DNA of 64,000 nucleotides from Petaurus breviceps papuanus (GCA_028583685.1 JAMXIF010001119.1:1904794-1968793); one strand, 5' to 3'; numbered from the stretch's first letter, positions 1-10,282 are shown. Notes: generated by a model not told the origin, from the sequence alone. Program-made: numbers and translations.

Positions 1-604
1 CCCGGGACTGAGGAAATGGGAGCCACTTCAATTTCTCTGCCCATTTGCATTAGAGACAAGGACCTTGTAATCATTTCTTGTTGCCACCATTTCCCCTCAG
101 GTTCTCCAGCTTCTAATAAAGTTTTTTTTTTAATTTTCCTTCATAAAAATGATTTTTACTAATTCATTGGTTCCTGTTTATTTTTTTAAATATCATAATC
201 ACATACTCTTCCTTTGTAATTAGGGAAAAAAACAGTTAAGCAAAAATAGCTAACAGCAAATGTACCTGACAATATGTATAATATTCTCATCCATAATCTC
301 TGCCCTCTCTATAAGGAAGGTGGCGAGCATTTTCCCCTGTTTTCCCTTATGCCATCCTCAAAGGCAATGGTATCACTCTCCTTGGCATTTTAAAAGGGAC
401 CACAAGGCATCACAGGGTAAATTTTACAAGCTATGGAGTTCTTACAGGTAATCTAGTACTACAGACAACTATACACAACCAGGCCTTTCTCTTTCTGAGC
501 AACTTGTTGCATCCCAATTAGCCTGTGTGGTTTTGTTCTTGGAGCTCTAGCCCAGTAGATCTGATTTACAAAGGTAGTTGACTTAGCCTTCTAAAATCTT
601 GCTA
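1..604. other. no recognised feature
   Basis: AT-rich intronic DNA with short T runs near 121-131. No coding frame with family features and no repeat family was recognised. Confidence 0.5.
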
Positions 605-820
605 GAGGCATTAGGTGGTGCCTTGGATAGAGCTCTTTAAATCTGACTTCAGACAAACAACTAGCTATATGACCCTGTGAAAGTCACTTATCTCTGCCTC
701 AGTTTTCTGAGAAAAACCAGCACGCACCTCCCAGGGTTGTTGTAAGGATCAAATGAATTAATATTTGTAAACAGTTTAACCCATTGCCTGGCACATAATA
801 GACGCTTAGAATGTCAGTTT
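605..820 (+). mobile_element. CORE-SINE (MIR/THER-like) with long 3' tail
   Basis: The tRNA-like head (GGATAGAGCTC), the core (GACCCTGTGAAAGTCACTTA, TCTGCCTCAGTTTTC) and the L2-like tail (CCCAGGGTTGTTGTAAGGAT ... GCCTGGCACATAATAGACGC) follow in the usual order. Divergence is high, so it is an old insertion. Confidence 0.75.
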
Positions 821-1596
821 CTCTTCTTGCCTGACCTTTAGCTCTGTGATTGGGAAGACAGAATCTTGAGCAGGAACTTTTTTCCTACATGTTTGACAAT
901 TGAACTTGTTCTCACTGGCTTTAGGAATGTCCCATTTGGAAATGTTCCCTTACTCTAGACTCCTTGGCCTTGGACCTGGATGAGATTCCATATCCATTCC
1001 CCCTCTTCTGTGACGCCCAGACAAGACTATCCCCAGCTTGGATTTTATGCTTTCCTTTTCCTCCTGTGGCTATATTAATGCTTTGAATGTTCTTTATCTT
1101 GCTCTCCTAACCTTTCTATTTATTCTTGGTTAGTTCACCTAAAGAAAATTCCCATAGTTAAATTATGGTGGTTCACTCTGCCCTGGGTGGTAAAATGAAC
1201 TCTTCTAACACAGATATTAGGGCACGTGACATTGGTGCCATTAGTGCAGGCCTTAATGATGCCCCTACTTAAGCTTGGCCCCCTAATGTGGTTGCCATAA
1301 CAGACTCTCTCTCACTCCCAGCCTGATATTCTGGTGGCCCATTTCTGGCTCTCCTCAGAGCTAAGTGGACCAATAGATTTTTAAGTCAGTCAATATTGAT
1401 CACTTGACCTTCATCTCATTTATGGTCTCTATTCACTTTCTTGTCTCAGGATACTGCAGTTTGCTTGTGTTTTGATTTCTCCCCATAGAGCCAGATCTTC
1501 ATACTACATGTGCTTATAATAATTATTTTTTAAAATGCATGTAGCATGCATCGATTATATCACATATTCTCCTTCCCTCAAAATCTTACAGGGCTC
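821..1596. other. no recognised feature
   Basis: Low-repeat intronic DNA. No exon-like frame flanked by splice sites was found; it may be unique sequence or repeats too decayed to name. Confidence 0.45.
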
Positions 1597-1710
1597 ACAT
1601 CCTCATAGAATCTTAGAGATTGTATAGTCCACAACTCTCATTTTATCAGTGAATAAACTCAGATCCAAAGATGTGAAGCAATTTGCCCAAGTGTTAACGT
1701 AATTAGTAAT
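1597..1710 (-). mobile_element. CORE-SINE fragment
   Basis: Reverse-orientation core: TAGAATCTTAGAGATTGTA, TCATTTTATCAGTGAATAAA and AAGCAATTTGCCCAAG match the reverse complement of the MIR core; the head is missing. Confidence 0.6.
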
Positions 1711-1804
1711 AGGTATGTTCCTGATTGAAAGCAGTAGAATGGATTAAAATTAAGTAAATACTCAAGTTCCCTTCTATACCTATGATTCTCTTGTTTCTAC
1801 CTTT

Positions 1805-2165
1805 ATTAACAGAAAGAGCACTGGTCTGAGTCAGGAGTTTTGGGTTAGGGCCTGAACCAGGGTTGGAGAACCTATGGCTTTGAGGCCACATGTGACCTTC
1901 TAGGTCCTTGGTGTGGCCTTTTGACTGAGTCCAAGTTTTACAGAACAAATTCTTTTATTAAGAGGATTTGTTCTGTGAAGTTTGTAGTCAGTCAAAGGGG
2001 TACACTTGGGAACCTAGAGGGCCACATGTGGCCTTGAGAGCCTAAACTTTGCCACTAGTTAGATATTTAACCTGGGGAAATTACTTAACTTCAGTGGGCC
2101 CAAGTTTCATCATCTATAATATAAAAGGTGGTCTAGGGCTCTAATATCCATTCTTGCTCTAATAA
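1805..2165 (+). mobile_element. CORE-SINE split by a palindromic MITE
   Basis: The head (AGAGCACTGGTCTGAGTCAG) lies at 1815-1850. The core resumes at about 2051 with GCCACTAGTTAGATATTTAA, then AAATTACTTAACTTC and a degenerate GTTTCATCATCTATAA. The gap is filled by the inverted-repeat element at 1858-2058, so the MIR was there first. Confidence 0.7.
1858..2058. mobile_element. palindromic hAT-like MITE
   Basis: The ends are inverted repeats: CAGGGTTGGAGAACCTATGG at the left against the reverse complement of CCTAAACTTTGCCACTAG at the right, both followed by the shared GGCCACATGTG block. The centre is also palindromic: GACTGAGTCCAAGTTTTACA and ACAGAACAAATTC mirror GGATTTGTTCTGTGAAG and TAGTCAGTCAAA around about 1961. 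The CAG..CTAG ends resemble hAT elements. No clean 8-bp TSD was found, so the superfamily is tentative. Confidence 0.65.
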
Positions 2166-2175
2166 TCTGGGAAAA

Positions 2176-2200
2176 TGTGTGTGTGTGTGTGTGTGTGTGT
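2176..2200. repeat. (TG)n microsatellite
   Basis: About 12 perfect TG units directly after the decayed end of the CORE-SINE. Confidence 0.95.
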
Positions 2201-2599
2201 CTTGGTTGAAATAAGGGTAAGCAATTAGCAAATTCATACTGCTGATACTTTGATTCTCAAAACTAAGTATTCATATAAAAACTTCATTCTGGCCATTGAC
2301 AAATGAAAGTATTTGTATTCGTATAAGCAAGATTCATACAGTTCAATAAATATACATATGTTGATAGTGTTAAGGCAAGATAACTGTAAATTTAAAAATT
2401 AGTCCATAGAATAATGTATAAGAATATATATAGAGAATAAAAGTATAAGATTAGTCCACGAATTAGCTAATTGTTCTTCTTATAGTCATTAGTCATTCTT
2501 TGCCCATTTCAAATTTAATGTATAATCCTCCTTACAAAATGGTTCAGTTTATCCACTATCAATTCTATCAATATTTTTTCAATTTTAAATTGAAATAAT
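2201..2599. other. no recognised feature, AT-rich
   Basis: Very AT-rich DNA with TATA-like runs (ATATATATAGAG near 2425) and no recognisable coding or repeat signature. Confidence 0.45.
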
Positions 2600-2712
2600 T
2601 CAATTTAACTCAACAAACGTTGGTTGAATATCTATTACATGCAGATCACTTACCAATCACTGGACTAGGCACTGGAGAAAGTGCAAAATTTAAGACATAG
2701 CCCCTGAGCTAT

Positions 2713-3520
2713 AAAACATGTACAAAAATATTTATAGCAGTTCCTTTTTTAGTGGTGGCAAAAAATTGGAAATTGAGGGGCTGCGCATTAATTGGGGAAT
2801 GGCTGAAGAAGTTGTGTTATATAAATATAATGGATACTATTATTCTATAAGAAATGATGAGCAGGTGGATTTCAGAAAGATCTGGAAAGACTTACATGAA
2901 TGAAGTGAGTGAAGTGAGCAGAACCAGGAGAACATTGTACACAGTAAGAGCAACATGGTACAATGACCAATTTTGACAGACTTAGCTCTTCTCAGCAATG
3001 CAAAGATCTAAGGCAATTCCAAAAACTCATGATGGAAAATGCTATCTGGGGGTGGCCAGGTGGTGCAGTGAGTAAGAGCCCTGGCCCAGCATTGGGAGAC
3101 CTGGGATTGGTTCCAGCCTCAGATACTTGGCACCCACACAAAAATAACTGGCCGTGTAACCTTGAGCAAGTTACTTAACCCTGATTGCTTTTAAAAAAAA
3201 AAAAAAAGAAAATGCTATCTACATCCAGAGAAAGAACTATGGAGTCTGAATGCAGATCAAAGGATACTATTTGCCCTCTTTCTTTTCTTTCTCATGGTTT
3301 TTCCTTTTTGTTCTGATTCTTCTTTCACAATATGATTAATGTAGAAATATGTTTATGTGATTGTACATGTATAGCCTATATCAGATAGCTTGCTGTCTTG
3401 AGGAGGGGGGAGGGGAGGGAAAGGGAGGGAGGGAAAACAAAATTTGGAATGCAAAATCTTATAAAAGTGAATGTTGAAAACTACTTTTACATGTAATTGG
3501 AAAAAGCAAAATACTGTTAG
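2713..3520 (+). mobile_element. 5'-truncated L1 (ORF2 end and 3' UTR)
   Basis: Starts in the ORF2 C-terminal region (ATTTATAGCAGTTCC ... GGGAATGGCTGAAGAAG ... GAACCAGGAGAACATTG) and runs into the marsupial L1 3' UTR (CTTGCTGTCTTGAGGAGG, then GAATGTTGAAAACTAC, ATGTAATTGGAAAAAG). The ORF2 end is not open. A SINE-C copy sits inside at 3048-3207. Confidence 0.85.
3048..3207 (+). mobile_element. SINE-C copy inside L1
   Basis: Full head (GGCCAGGTGGTGCAGTGAGT), B-box-like GGGATTGGTTCCAGC, body AACTGGCCGTGTAACCTTGA and an A-tail. It is bounded by a perfect 13-bp TSD, GAAAATGCTATCT, at 3035-3047 and 3208-3220. Confidence 0.92.
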
Positions 3521-3720
3521 GAGGGGAGGGGAAGCTTCTGATCTCATGGAACTTAGTCTGGTACAAAGAGAAAATACAAAGCCAGATGACATTAATTCAC
3601 AATATTACTTGATAAATACAAAACAAGATGCTACGTGAAGTCCAAATGGAAAAGTTACTACCAGTGGGGGCATCCAGGAAGGCTTTGTGGAAGACACTGT
3701 ATTTAAGATATGGATTGTTG

Positions 3721-4129
3721 TTGTTAGTTTGGTTTGATTTTTTTTTTTTTAGTGGTGGAAAAATAAGAGACAAAGAATACTTTTTTGCTCAGTTCTTCTT
3801 TTGATCAATGGTGCACACTTGTAAGATGTCTGGATGAACTTGAAAGAATTCTTCCATGGTCAAGAGTCATGTTGGGAAGACAAAATAGACAATTTATAAA
3901 CCAAAACAAAAGCCTCCTTAGCATTTTCTATTGAGTGAAAAAAATCTGCTCATTCTGTGGTCTATATTTCTACATGCTTTAATCCAGTCAGTAGAGGGCA
4001 GTAGTTGATCCAAAGATTCAATATGTGAGCATTTGGGATCAAAGTTCTAAAACATGGATAGGTCATTAAAAAAAAAAGATAGACTACTAGATTGATAGAA
4101 TATTGAATAGACTCATAAATTCATTATAA
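3721..4129. other. no recognised feature
   Basis: Contains a T run at about 3739-3750 and an A run near 4067; otherwise nothing identified. Confidence 0.4.
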
Positions 4130-4215
4130 AATGTCAGAATTATCCAACCCTCTCATTTTACAAATGAGGAAATTAAGGCTCAGAGAATGAAAATGATTTG
4201 GCCAAGGTCATTCAG
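4130..4215 (-). mobile_element. CORE-SINE fragment
   Basis: AATGTCAGAATTATCCAACC, CTCATTTTACAAATGAGGAA and GGCCAAGGTCATTCAGG are the reverse-strand MIR core. It runs straight into the purine tract. Confidence 0.65.
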
Positions 4216-4450
4216 GGAGGAAAGGAAGGAAGGAAGGAAGGAAGGAAGGCTCAAAGGGAAAAAGAAGAGGGTGAAGGAAGGAAGAAAAGGGGAAGAAAGG
4301 AGAGAAGGGAGGAAAGGAAGACCAAAAAAAGGGAGAGAAGGAAAGAGGGACAAACAAGGAGAAAGGGAGGGAAGAGAAAAGAAAGGGAGAGGAGGAAAAA
4401 AGTTTTGAAGGAAGTAAAAAGAGGAGAAAAGGAAGGGAGGAAGGGAGAAT
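4216..4450. repeat. purine tract with (GGAA)n core
   Basis: About 235 bases of almost pure purine on the + strand. A (GGAA)n core at about 4220-4249 is followed by mixed AAAG/GGGA/AAGG units. The Lys/Arg/Glu/Gly-rich frames across it are low-complexity artefacts. Confidence 0.95.
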
Positions 4451-4950
4451 TTTCATAGGATTTAGCACCTGAGCTGAACTTTGAGGGAAACTAGGGACTT
4501 TAAGAGATGAAATAAGGAGGGAATTTCCAGAGTGAGACATTTTTGTGAGAAGGCATAGACATGGCAAATATGAGAGAGGGTATGAAAGTTTGGAGAATGA
4601 CTATAGTGAGTTGTTTTGACTGAAACATATAATGAAAGGAAGTAATGTGAAATAAGTCAGAAAATTTAAACTTGAACCAGTTAGTGGAGGGCTTTAAATG
4701 CCAGGCTGAGGAGTTTGTTTTATCCTAGAAGTGAAAGAAAATGGTTAAAGATTTTGAGTTTAAGATTAAAATCATACCCATATTTTGGAAGATACAATTT
4801 TGGCAGCTGCATGAAGGAATTATTGGATAAGGGAAAAACTGGAGGCAGAGATAGTAATTAGGAAGCTTTCATCCAGGCGAGAAATGATGAGGGCCTGATC
4901 TATGACAGTGTGTGGCAGAGGTTGTATAGGGATATCGTGGCAGAGATGGG
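4451..4950 (-). mobile_element. L2 LINE fragment
   Basis: Reverse L2: GGAATTTCCAGAGTGAGACA, GGAGGGCTTTAAATGCCAGG, TTTTGGCAGCTGCATGAAGG, TCCAGGCGAGAAATGATGAG and GGGCCTGATCTATGACAGTG follow the order of the L2 3' ORF region on the opposite strand. Confidence 0.7.
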
Positions 4951-5084
4951 ACTATAAGCCAGGTGCTTGGATGTCAAACTCACTGCTTTTTTCACCATAC
5001 TTGATGATCCTAAATGTAGGAAGTGTTCTAGGTAGCCAATAAACTCCAAATGTCGATTTCTCAAAATTTCTCTTTCTCTCAAAT

Positions 5085-5265
5085 AAAAGATAGCATGGCA
5101 TGGTGGAAAGAATGATAAATTGATGTCAAAGGACATGGGTTCAAATCTCATCTCTCCCACTTAGCAAGTCACTTCCCTTGCTGGGTTTTACCTTCCTCAT
5201 CTATAAAATAAAGGGACTGTCCCAGATGTCTGCTGTGATTCCTTCCTGAGCTCAGTCTTATGATC
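5085..5265 (+). mobile_element. CORE-SINE (MIR-like)
   Basis: GCATGGTGGAAAGAATGATA, GGACATGGGTTCAAATCTCA, TTAGCAAGTCACTTCCCTTG and TCCTCATCTATAAAATAAAG in correct order; the 3' end stops just before the hAT element. Confidence 0.75.
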
Positions 5266-5299
5266 CTTTAGAACAGAGGGTCTTAATATGGGGTCCCAC

Positions 5300-5375
5300 G
5301 ACCTTGTTTACATGTACGTATGTGCATATACACACACATATACACATACACATGTATGTGCATATTTGATATACA
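5300..5375. repeat. CA/TA/TG-rich simple repeat
   Basis: Alternating purine-pyrimidine run (ACACACACATATACACATAC, GTATGTGCATATTTG) between the hAT left end and the SINE-B. Confidence 0.8.
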
Positions 5376-5381
5376 TATAAA

Positions 5382-5607
5382 CAGGCAGGTAGTACAGGGG
5401 ATAGAGCATTGGGCAGAAGATTCATTTTTCCAAGTTCAAATTTGGCCTCAGACACTTACTAGCTGGGTGACCCTGGACAAGTCTATTTGGCTCAGTTCCT
5501 CATCTGTAAAATAAGCTGGAGAAGGAAATGGCAAACCACTCCAATATTTTTGACAAGAAAACTCCAAAATGGGGTCATAAAGAGTCGGATATCACTGAAC
5601 AACAACA
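5382..5607 (+). mobile_element. SINE-B copy inside hAT
   Basis: tRNA-like head (GGTAGTACAGGGGATAGAGC), core (GACACTTACTAGCTGGGTGA) and the full RTE-like tail (CTGGAGAAGGAAATGGCAAA ... AAAATGGGGTCATAAAGAGT, AACAACAACA). TSD of 11 bp with one mismatch: ATACATATAAA (5371-5381) and ATACATGTAAA (5608-5618). Confidence 0.9.
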
Positions 5608-6019
5608 ATACATGTAAATTATATATAATGTAATAAATTTATGCATATGTAACAAATTTATATATTTATGTAATAAATATATACATAATTCATGTAATAA
5701 ATATATACACATATATTTTGATAGCCATGTTTCCATATAATTGGTTTCCTTTATAATCTTCTGTGTACTTTATTTTATGCATTAAAAACATTATCTGAAA
5801 AGGGGTCCATAGGTTTCACTAGAATGCCCAAGGGCTCAATTTCACACACACAGTTTAAGAACTCCTTCTCTAGAAATTCTATTGCTAAGTTGACTCAAAC
5901 TCCACCTCCTTTCAATCCATAGGTGTCCACTGAGCACCAGTACAGATTCGGGACTGGCAGGTGGGGAGGAAGAAGAAACTGGTTATGGAGGAGACTGGGG
6001 AGTATGGAAGGAGGGGATA

Positions 6020-6182
6020 TAATAATCACATATCAGAGTTGAAAAGAGCCTTAGAGATCATCAGGCTCAGCCCCTCATTTTACAGATGAGACGTGATTTT
6101 TGAAACATCATAAAGTTAGTTATTCATTGACAGGGCCAGTGATTAGAATCTGATTTCCTGGCTCCCAGTCCGATGCTCTCTC
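6020..6182 (-). mobile_element. CORE-SINE
   Basis: ATATCAGAGTTGAAAAGAGC, TTAGAGATCATCAGGCTCAG, CTCATTTTACAGATGAG and GGCTCCCAGTCCGATGCTCT: reverse MIR with core and head. Confidence 0.75.
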
Positions 6183-6189
6183 CTCTTTG

Positions 6190-6230
6190 TCCACCCCCCC
6201 CCCCCCCCCCATACACACACACACACCATT
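6190..6230. repeat. (C)n followed by (CA)n
   Basis: About 19 C residues, then ATACACACACACACACC; a mixed homopolymer/dinucleotide tract. Confidence 0.9.
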
Positions 6231-6929
6231 GTCTATTGAGAAGTTAAAGACCAGGGGCTGCTCCAGGCCTCATTCTCACCTCCCCCCTCCACCATTCCCC
6301 ATTCACTTAACTATGTTCTTCTCTGCTGTATCTAAGGCCCAAAGTTATTACTATAGTTCTGCCCTATAGCCACTGCCAGACCTAGGAATGTGGGCAACAT
6401 AAGCTATCACCTTAAGGTGGGAGTGACTAATAGTGTCTCCCTTAACCCTCAGGGATGTTTGTTTATTAGTTCAGATTAATTTAATATAATATAGAGTGAT
6501 TTTAATCAATGTGGAACAAAGTTCCACACTGGGGCAAGGAGCCTTTAAGTCATGTATGCAAGTCGCTGTATTCTGTGTAAGGCTAACCCCTGAAAAGAAA
6601 TGATCTTTTTTGTGACGGTGAGAAAGGATGAAGGGAAAAAAGAAAAGAACTTTCTTTCCTGAGGCTTCTTCCCTCATCAAACTCACTAGTTTTTCAAGGA
6701 AAGACATTGGCTGCTATTCTACTTTTTATTCTACTTTTTGTACCCCCCACTAAAATCAATTTCTTCTGTGGAGCCTGAGGAGGACCTATGCCGCCTGTTC
6801 TGATCATGATCTGATTTTCAGCACCTACCTATCTCACAGGAATGGGCTACAACTCAGTGTCTTTGGACTCCAACATCTTCCCTATCCTGACTCCTAACCT
6901 AGGTGAGCGTGTCCCTGCTAGCCAGTCAA
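6231..6929. other. no recognised feature
   Basis: Mixed-composition intronic DNA; no repeat or exon recognised. ORFs here have no family features. Confidence 0.4.
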
Positions 6930-7180
6930 GTCAACAAGCATTTATTAAACAATGACTCTGTACCAGGTGCTATACTAGGAATACAAATACAAGCCAAAAG
7001 TAAGTCAGTGTCCACCATCAAGGAGCTTACATTCTAATGGGACAACACATAAAAAGTATCTGAGGAAGGGAGAAAATGAAGGTACCTGGACACGGAGCAT
7101 GGAAAGTCAGGAGCTCAACACAAAGAGGAAGCGTAGGAATACCCAAACTGCTAAAAAATGAAAGGACTTGGGTTTCTTCC
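6930..7180 (-). mobile_element. L2 LINE 3' end
   Basis: GTCAACAAGCATTTATTAAA, CCAGGTGCTATACTAGGAAT and CAAGGAGCTTACATTCTAAT are the reverse-strand L2 terminus. Confidence 0.75.
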
Positions 7181-7279
7181 AGCTTGGAGGTCTAGGAACC
7201 TTCCTAGACAACTCAGAATGTTTTCCTGTTCTACCTAATTTTCTCCTCCCCAATCCTTCCCTCAGATAAAGCCAGAATT

Positions 7280-7480
7280 GCTTGATGTAGAAAATAGGAC
7301 ACTGAACTTGGAGTCGGGAAGACTCAAATCCTACAGCACATCCTTACTCTCTGCGTGAGCCTGGGCAAGTCAAGTGAGTTAGCTTTGCTTCAGTTTCCTC
7401 ATCTATAAAATGGAAGGGCTGGACTCATGACCTCTAAGGTCCCTTACAACTCCAAATCCATGAACCTCTTACCTGCTTGG
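7280..7480 (+). mobile_element. CORE-SINE (MIR-like), full core
   Basis: GGACACTGAACTTGGAGTCG, GAGCCTGGGCAAGTCAAGTG, TTCAGTTTCCTCATCTATAA and GACCTCTAAGGTCCCTTACA. Confidence 0.8.
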
Positions 7481-7774
7481 AGTGAGGGTACAAAAGTCAT
7501 GTGAGTTAAGACCATTTCTGCTGCTCAACACTTATCCCTAATTACCAGGTGTTTATACGAAAGGACTATGAATATTACTGAAACCTTGCCAGATTAACTC
7601 CTTTGTAAATTTTTCTTGATTATAACATGGAGTCCTATCTGTATCTGTTTACTCAACCTGTCTGTCCTTTGTAGCATGACTATTTCTTAACAACTTTTTT
7701 AAAGTTAGAGAAAATATTGATGAATTGAGTAATCTGATTAGTATTGAGGACTAGATAAGGTATTTATTAACCAC

Positions 7775-7998
7775 TTAATAATAATAACTAGCATTTATAC
7801 AGTGTTCATTGTGTGTCAAGCACTGTGCTACTTCCTTTAAAAATATTATCTCATTTAATCCTCATGGAGGTAGGTACTATTATTATTCCGATTTTACATT
7901 TGAGGAAACTGAGGTTAACATGTATAAGACTGGATTTGAACTCAGGTCTTCCTGACTCCAGGCCCAGTGCTCTACCCACTGTGCCACCTAGTTGCTTA
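7775..7998 (-). mobile_element. CORE-SINE with long tail
   Basis: Reverse copy: tail ACTAGCATTTATACAGTGTT, CACTGTGCTACTTCC, ATTATCTCATTTAATCCTCA; core GAGGAAACTGAGGTTAAC; head CCAGTGCTCTACCCACTGTG. It ends at CACCTAGTTGC. Confidence 0.85.
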
Positions 7999-7999
7999 T

Positions 8000-8560
8000 T
8001 TGTTGATTGTATCCCCTGCTTACTATATGTGTACAGGATACAAATACAAATGAACAAGGTGAGCCCTACCATTTTATTTTATTTTTTATTTTTTTTTAAA
8101 GCAATTGGGGTTAAGTAACTTGCTCAAGGTTACACAGCCAGTTATTTCTGGGTGTGGTGCTGAGTATCTGAGCCCGGGATTTGATCCAGGTCGTCCCGAC
8201 ACTGGAGCCGGTGCTCTTACTCCCTGTGCTACCTGGCTGCTCCCGGAGCTTACATTTTAATAGCGGGAACAACCCATGAAGGGTAGTTGCAAAGGAGGAC
8301 TTGGAGGAAAGGGGAGAAGAAATGGAGTGATTAGATCAGAAGAAGTTTTGATAGGGAAGCTGACCCTCTGGCAAGATAGAGCAACGGCTCACTTCTGTGA
8401 GCTGGGAGACCCAGGGTCAGAGTCTAAGTGTCTAACAGGGAGGAGTCAAAGGTGATAGTCTGAGCAAAGAAGGCACAGAATGGATCTGAAACTGCCAAGG
8501 AGGAGACGTAGAGAGCCAGAGCCAGACCCAATGGCCAAAGTTCACCTCAGAGAATTGGGA
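8000..8560 (-). mobile_element. L2 LINE fragment split by SINE-C
   Basis: Left part TGTTGATTGTATCCCCTGCT ... GAACAAGGTGAGCCCTACC; after the SINE it resumes with GGAGCTTACATTTTAATAGC, the usual next block of reverse L2. Beyond about 8300 the match is weak. Confidence 0.55.
8071..8244 (-). mobile_element. SINE-C copy inside L2
   Basis: T-rich start (A-tail on the other strand), then AAGCAATTGGGGTTAAGTAA, TTACACAGCCAGTTATTTCT, GGTGCTCTTACTCCCTGTGC and CTACCTGGCTGCTCC. It looks full length; the TSD was not resolved. Confidence 0.88.
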
Positions 8561-8774
8561 CCTGAGAATAGTGGGTGATCACATGATTATTTTCAAAGTC
8601 AGAGAATGGAAACCAGATTGATTTAGGGAATATGACTTGTTTCACTTGTGCTCTGCTGTAGGATTTGCAAAGCCCCTTGAATGACTTAATGCTTGAGTGT
8701 CTTATAGCATAGACATTCTTCCCCCTCCTAGGGCCTTTTAGACCCCATTTGTCAGTAGCAATCCTTAGGAGTTG

Positions 8775-9890
8775 GTTTACATTAGCTCTTGCTAGGTTGC
8801 TCGGTGGATAGAGCACTGGGCTTGGAATCAGAAAGATTCATCCTCTAAATAGTCAATAGATATGAATAGGCATTTTTCAGAGAAAGAAATTAAAGATATC
8901 TATAGTCATATGAAAAAATGCTCTAAATCACTATTGATTAGAGAAATGCAAATCAAAACAACTCTTAGGTACCACATCATACCTGTCAGATTGGCTAACA
9001 TGACAAAACAGGAAAATTGTAAATGCTAGAGAAGATATGGGAAAATTGGAACACTAATGCATTGGTGGTGGAGTTGTGAGCTGATCCAACTATTTTGGAG
9101 AGCAATTTGGAACTATGCCCAAAGGGCTATAAAAATGTGCATACCCTTTAACTCAGCAATACCAGTTCTTAGGACTGTATCCCAAAGAAATCATACAAAT
9201 GGGAAAAGGGCCCACCCACATATACAAAATTACTTATAGCAGCTCTTTTTGTGGTATTAGAATTAGAAATTGAGGGCATGTCCATTAATTGGAGAATGTA
9301 TATGTTGTGGTATATGAATTTAATGGAATACAGTTATGCTATAAGAAATGATAAGCACATGGACTTCAGGAAAACCTGGAAAGGCTTATATGAACTGATG
9401 CTGAGTGAGGAGTGCAGAACCAGGAGAACATTGTACACAGTTACAGCCACAGTGTGTGATGACTAACTTTGATAGACTTAGCTCTTCTCAGCCATTCAGG
9501 GTTCTAAGACAACTCCACTTATGATGGAAATACTGTTCACATCCAGAGAAAGAATTATGGAGTCTGAATGCAGATAGAAGGAAACTATTTGCTTTCTCTC
9601 TTTTTTGTTTTCTTATGTTTCTTCTTTCTTGTGGTTCATTCCATTGTTTATAATCCTTTTTTACAACATGACTAATGTGAAAATTAAAAAAAAAAAAGAT
9701 ATCCTCATAAGTTCAAATCCAGCCTCAGCTAGTAAATCCTTACTAGCTTTGTGACCGTGGGCAAATCACTTAACCCTGTTTGCCTCAGTTTACTCATCTG
9801 GAAAATGAACTGGAGAAGGAAATGGCAAACCATGCCAGTATCTTTGCCAAGAAAACCCCAAATGGGGTCACAAGGCAACAAAAAATAGAG
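8775..9890 (+). mobile_element. SINE-B copy split by an L1
   Basis: The head (GCTAGGTTGCTCGGTGGATA, GAGCACTGGGCTTGGAATCA) ends at about 8845 and resumes at about 9700 with AAGTTCAAATCCAGCCTCAG, then the RTE-like tail (GGAGAAGGAAATGGCAAACC ... CCAAATGGGGTCACAAGG). Confidence 0.88.
8846..9697 (+). mobile_element. 5'-truncated L1 inside SINE-B
   Basis: About 850 bp covering the ORF2 C-terminal region (TGGTGGTGGAGTTGTGAGCT, GAGCAATTTGGAACTATGCC, GAACCAGGAGAACATTG) to the 3' UTR and A-tail. Probable TSD: AGATTCATCCTC before and AGATATCCTC after. The ORF is broken into frames of 60-71 residues. Confidence 0.85.
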
Positions 9891-10199
9891 GAAACAATTT
9901 TTTTCTACCTTTGCAGTTTTGCTCAAAGTTAAAAACTAAGAAGCAGAAAAGTGGAATCTTTAAAAAAATGTATATTCTTATTTTGATTAGTATTCATATA
10001 AGATTAGTATTTCTGTATATACAACAGAAGACAAAAAGAGGATTATATATGAAACTTTCTATTATGTACAACTTGCTTTTAAAAAAAATACATAAAATAA
10101 ATTCATTATTTATCTTCCCAAGCTTTTCTACTGATTTGTGATTCCTTTTAAACTTCCTTTTGTTTTGTTCTGTGCATTTGAAACTGCTTCAATGAACTT

Positions 10200-10217
10200 T
10201 GGGGGTTTGGGGGGGGT
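10200..10217. repeat. G-rich tract
   Basis: GGGGGTTTGGGGGGGG within otherwise AT-rich DNA; four G-runs are not clearly present, so no G-quadruplex is claimed. Confidence 0.7.
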
Positions 10218-10282
10218 AAAGGAGAGTTTATTTTTCTTCCTATCCCTACATTCACCCTACCCCATCATAAAAAAGCAAAAGT

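Larger units (their letters stand above)
2600..3720 (-). mobile_element. L2 LINE 3' part, split by L1
   Basis: Reverse-orientation L2 end: TCAACAAACGTTGGTTGAAT, CTGGACTAGGCACTGGAGAA and AGCCCCTGAGCT (2600-2712), resuming after the L1 with CTCATGGAACTTAGTCTGG and AGGAAGGCTTTGTGGAAGAC (about 3521-3700). GCCCCTGAGCT on the left and GCTTCTGATCT on the right may be the decayed TSD of the L1. Confidence 0.6.
5274..5867. mobile_element. hAT-Charlie-type nonautonomous transposon, split
   Basis: Terminal inverted repeats CAGAGGGTCTTAATATGGGG and, at the right, the reverse complement of GTTTAAGAACTCCTT. The inner part carries AGGGGTCCATAGGTTTCACT and TTTATGCATTAAAAACATT, as in mammalian CAGGGGTTCTTAACC..AAGAACCCCTG elements. 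An 8-bp TSD with one mismatch flanks it: CTTTAGAA (5266-5273) and CTCTAGAA (5868-5875). A CA/TA-rich stretch, a SINE-B and AT-rich DNA now interrupt it. Confidence 0.8.

Noticed and set aside
2718-2903. Small ORF with IEGLRINWGMAEE as a gene
   Set aside because: It is the C-terminal ORF2 remnant of a truncated L1; the same sequence recurs at 9.25 kb.
4187-4458. Overlapping Lys/Arg/Glu/Gly-rich ORFs
   Set aside because: They are translations of the purine tract in several frames at once; no family sequence and no splice context.
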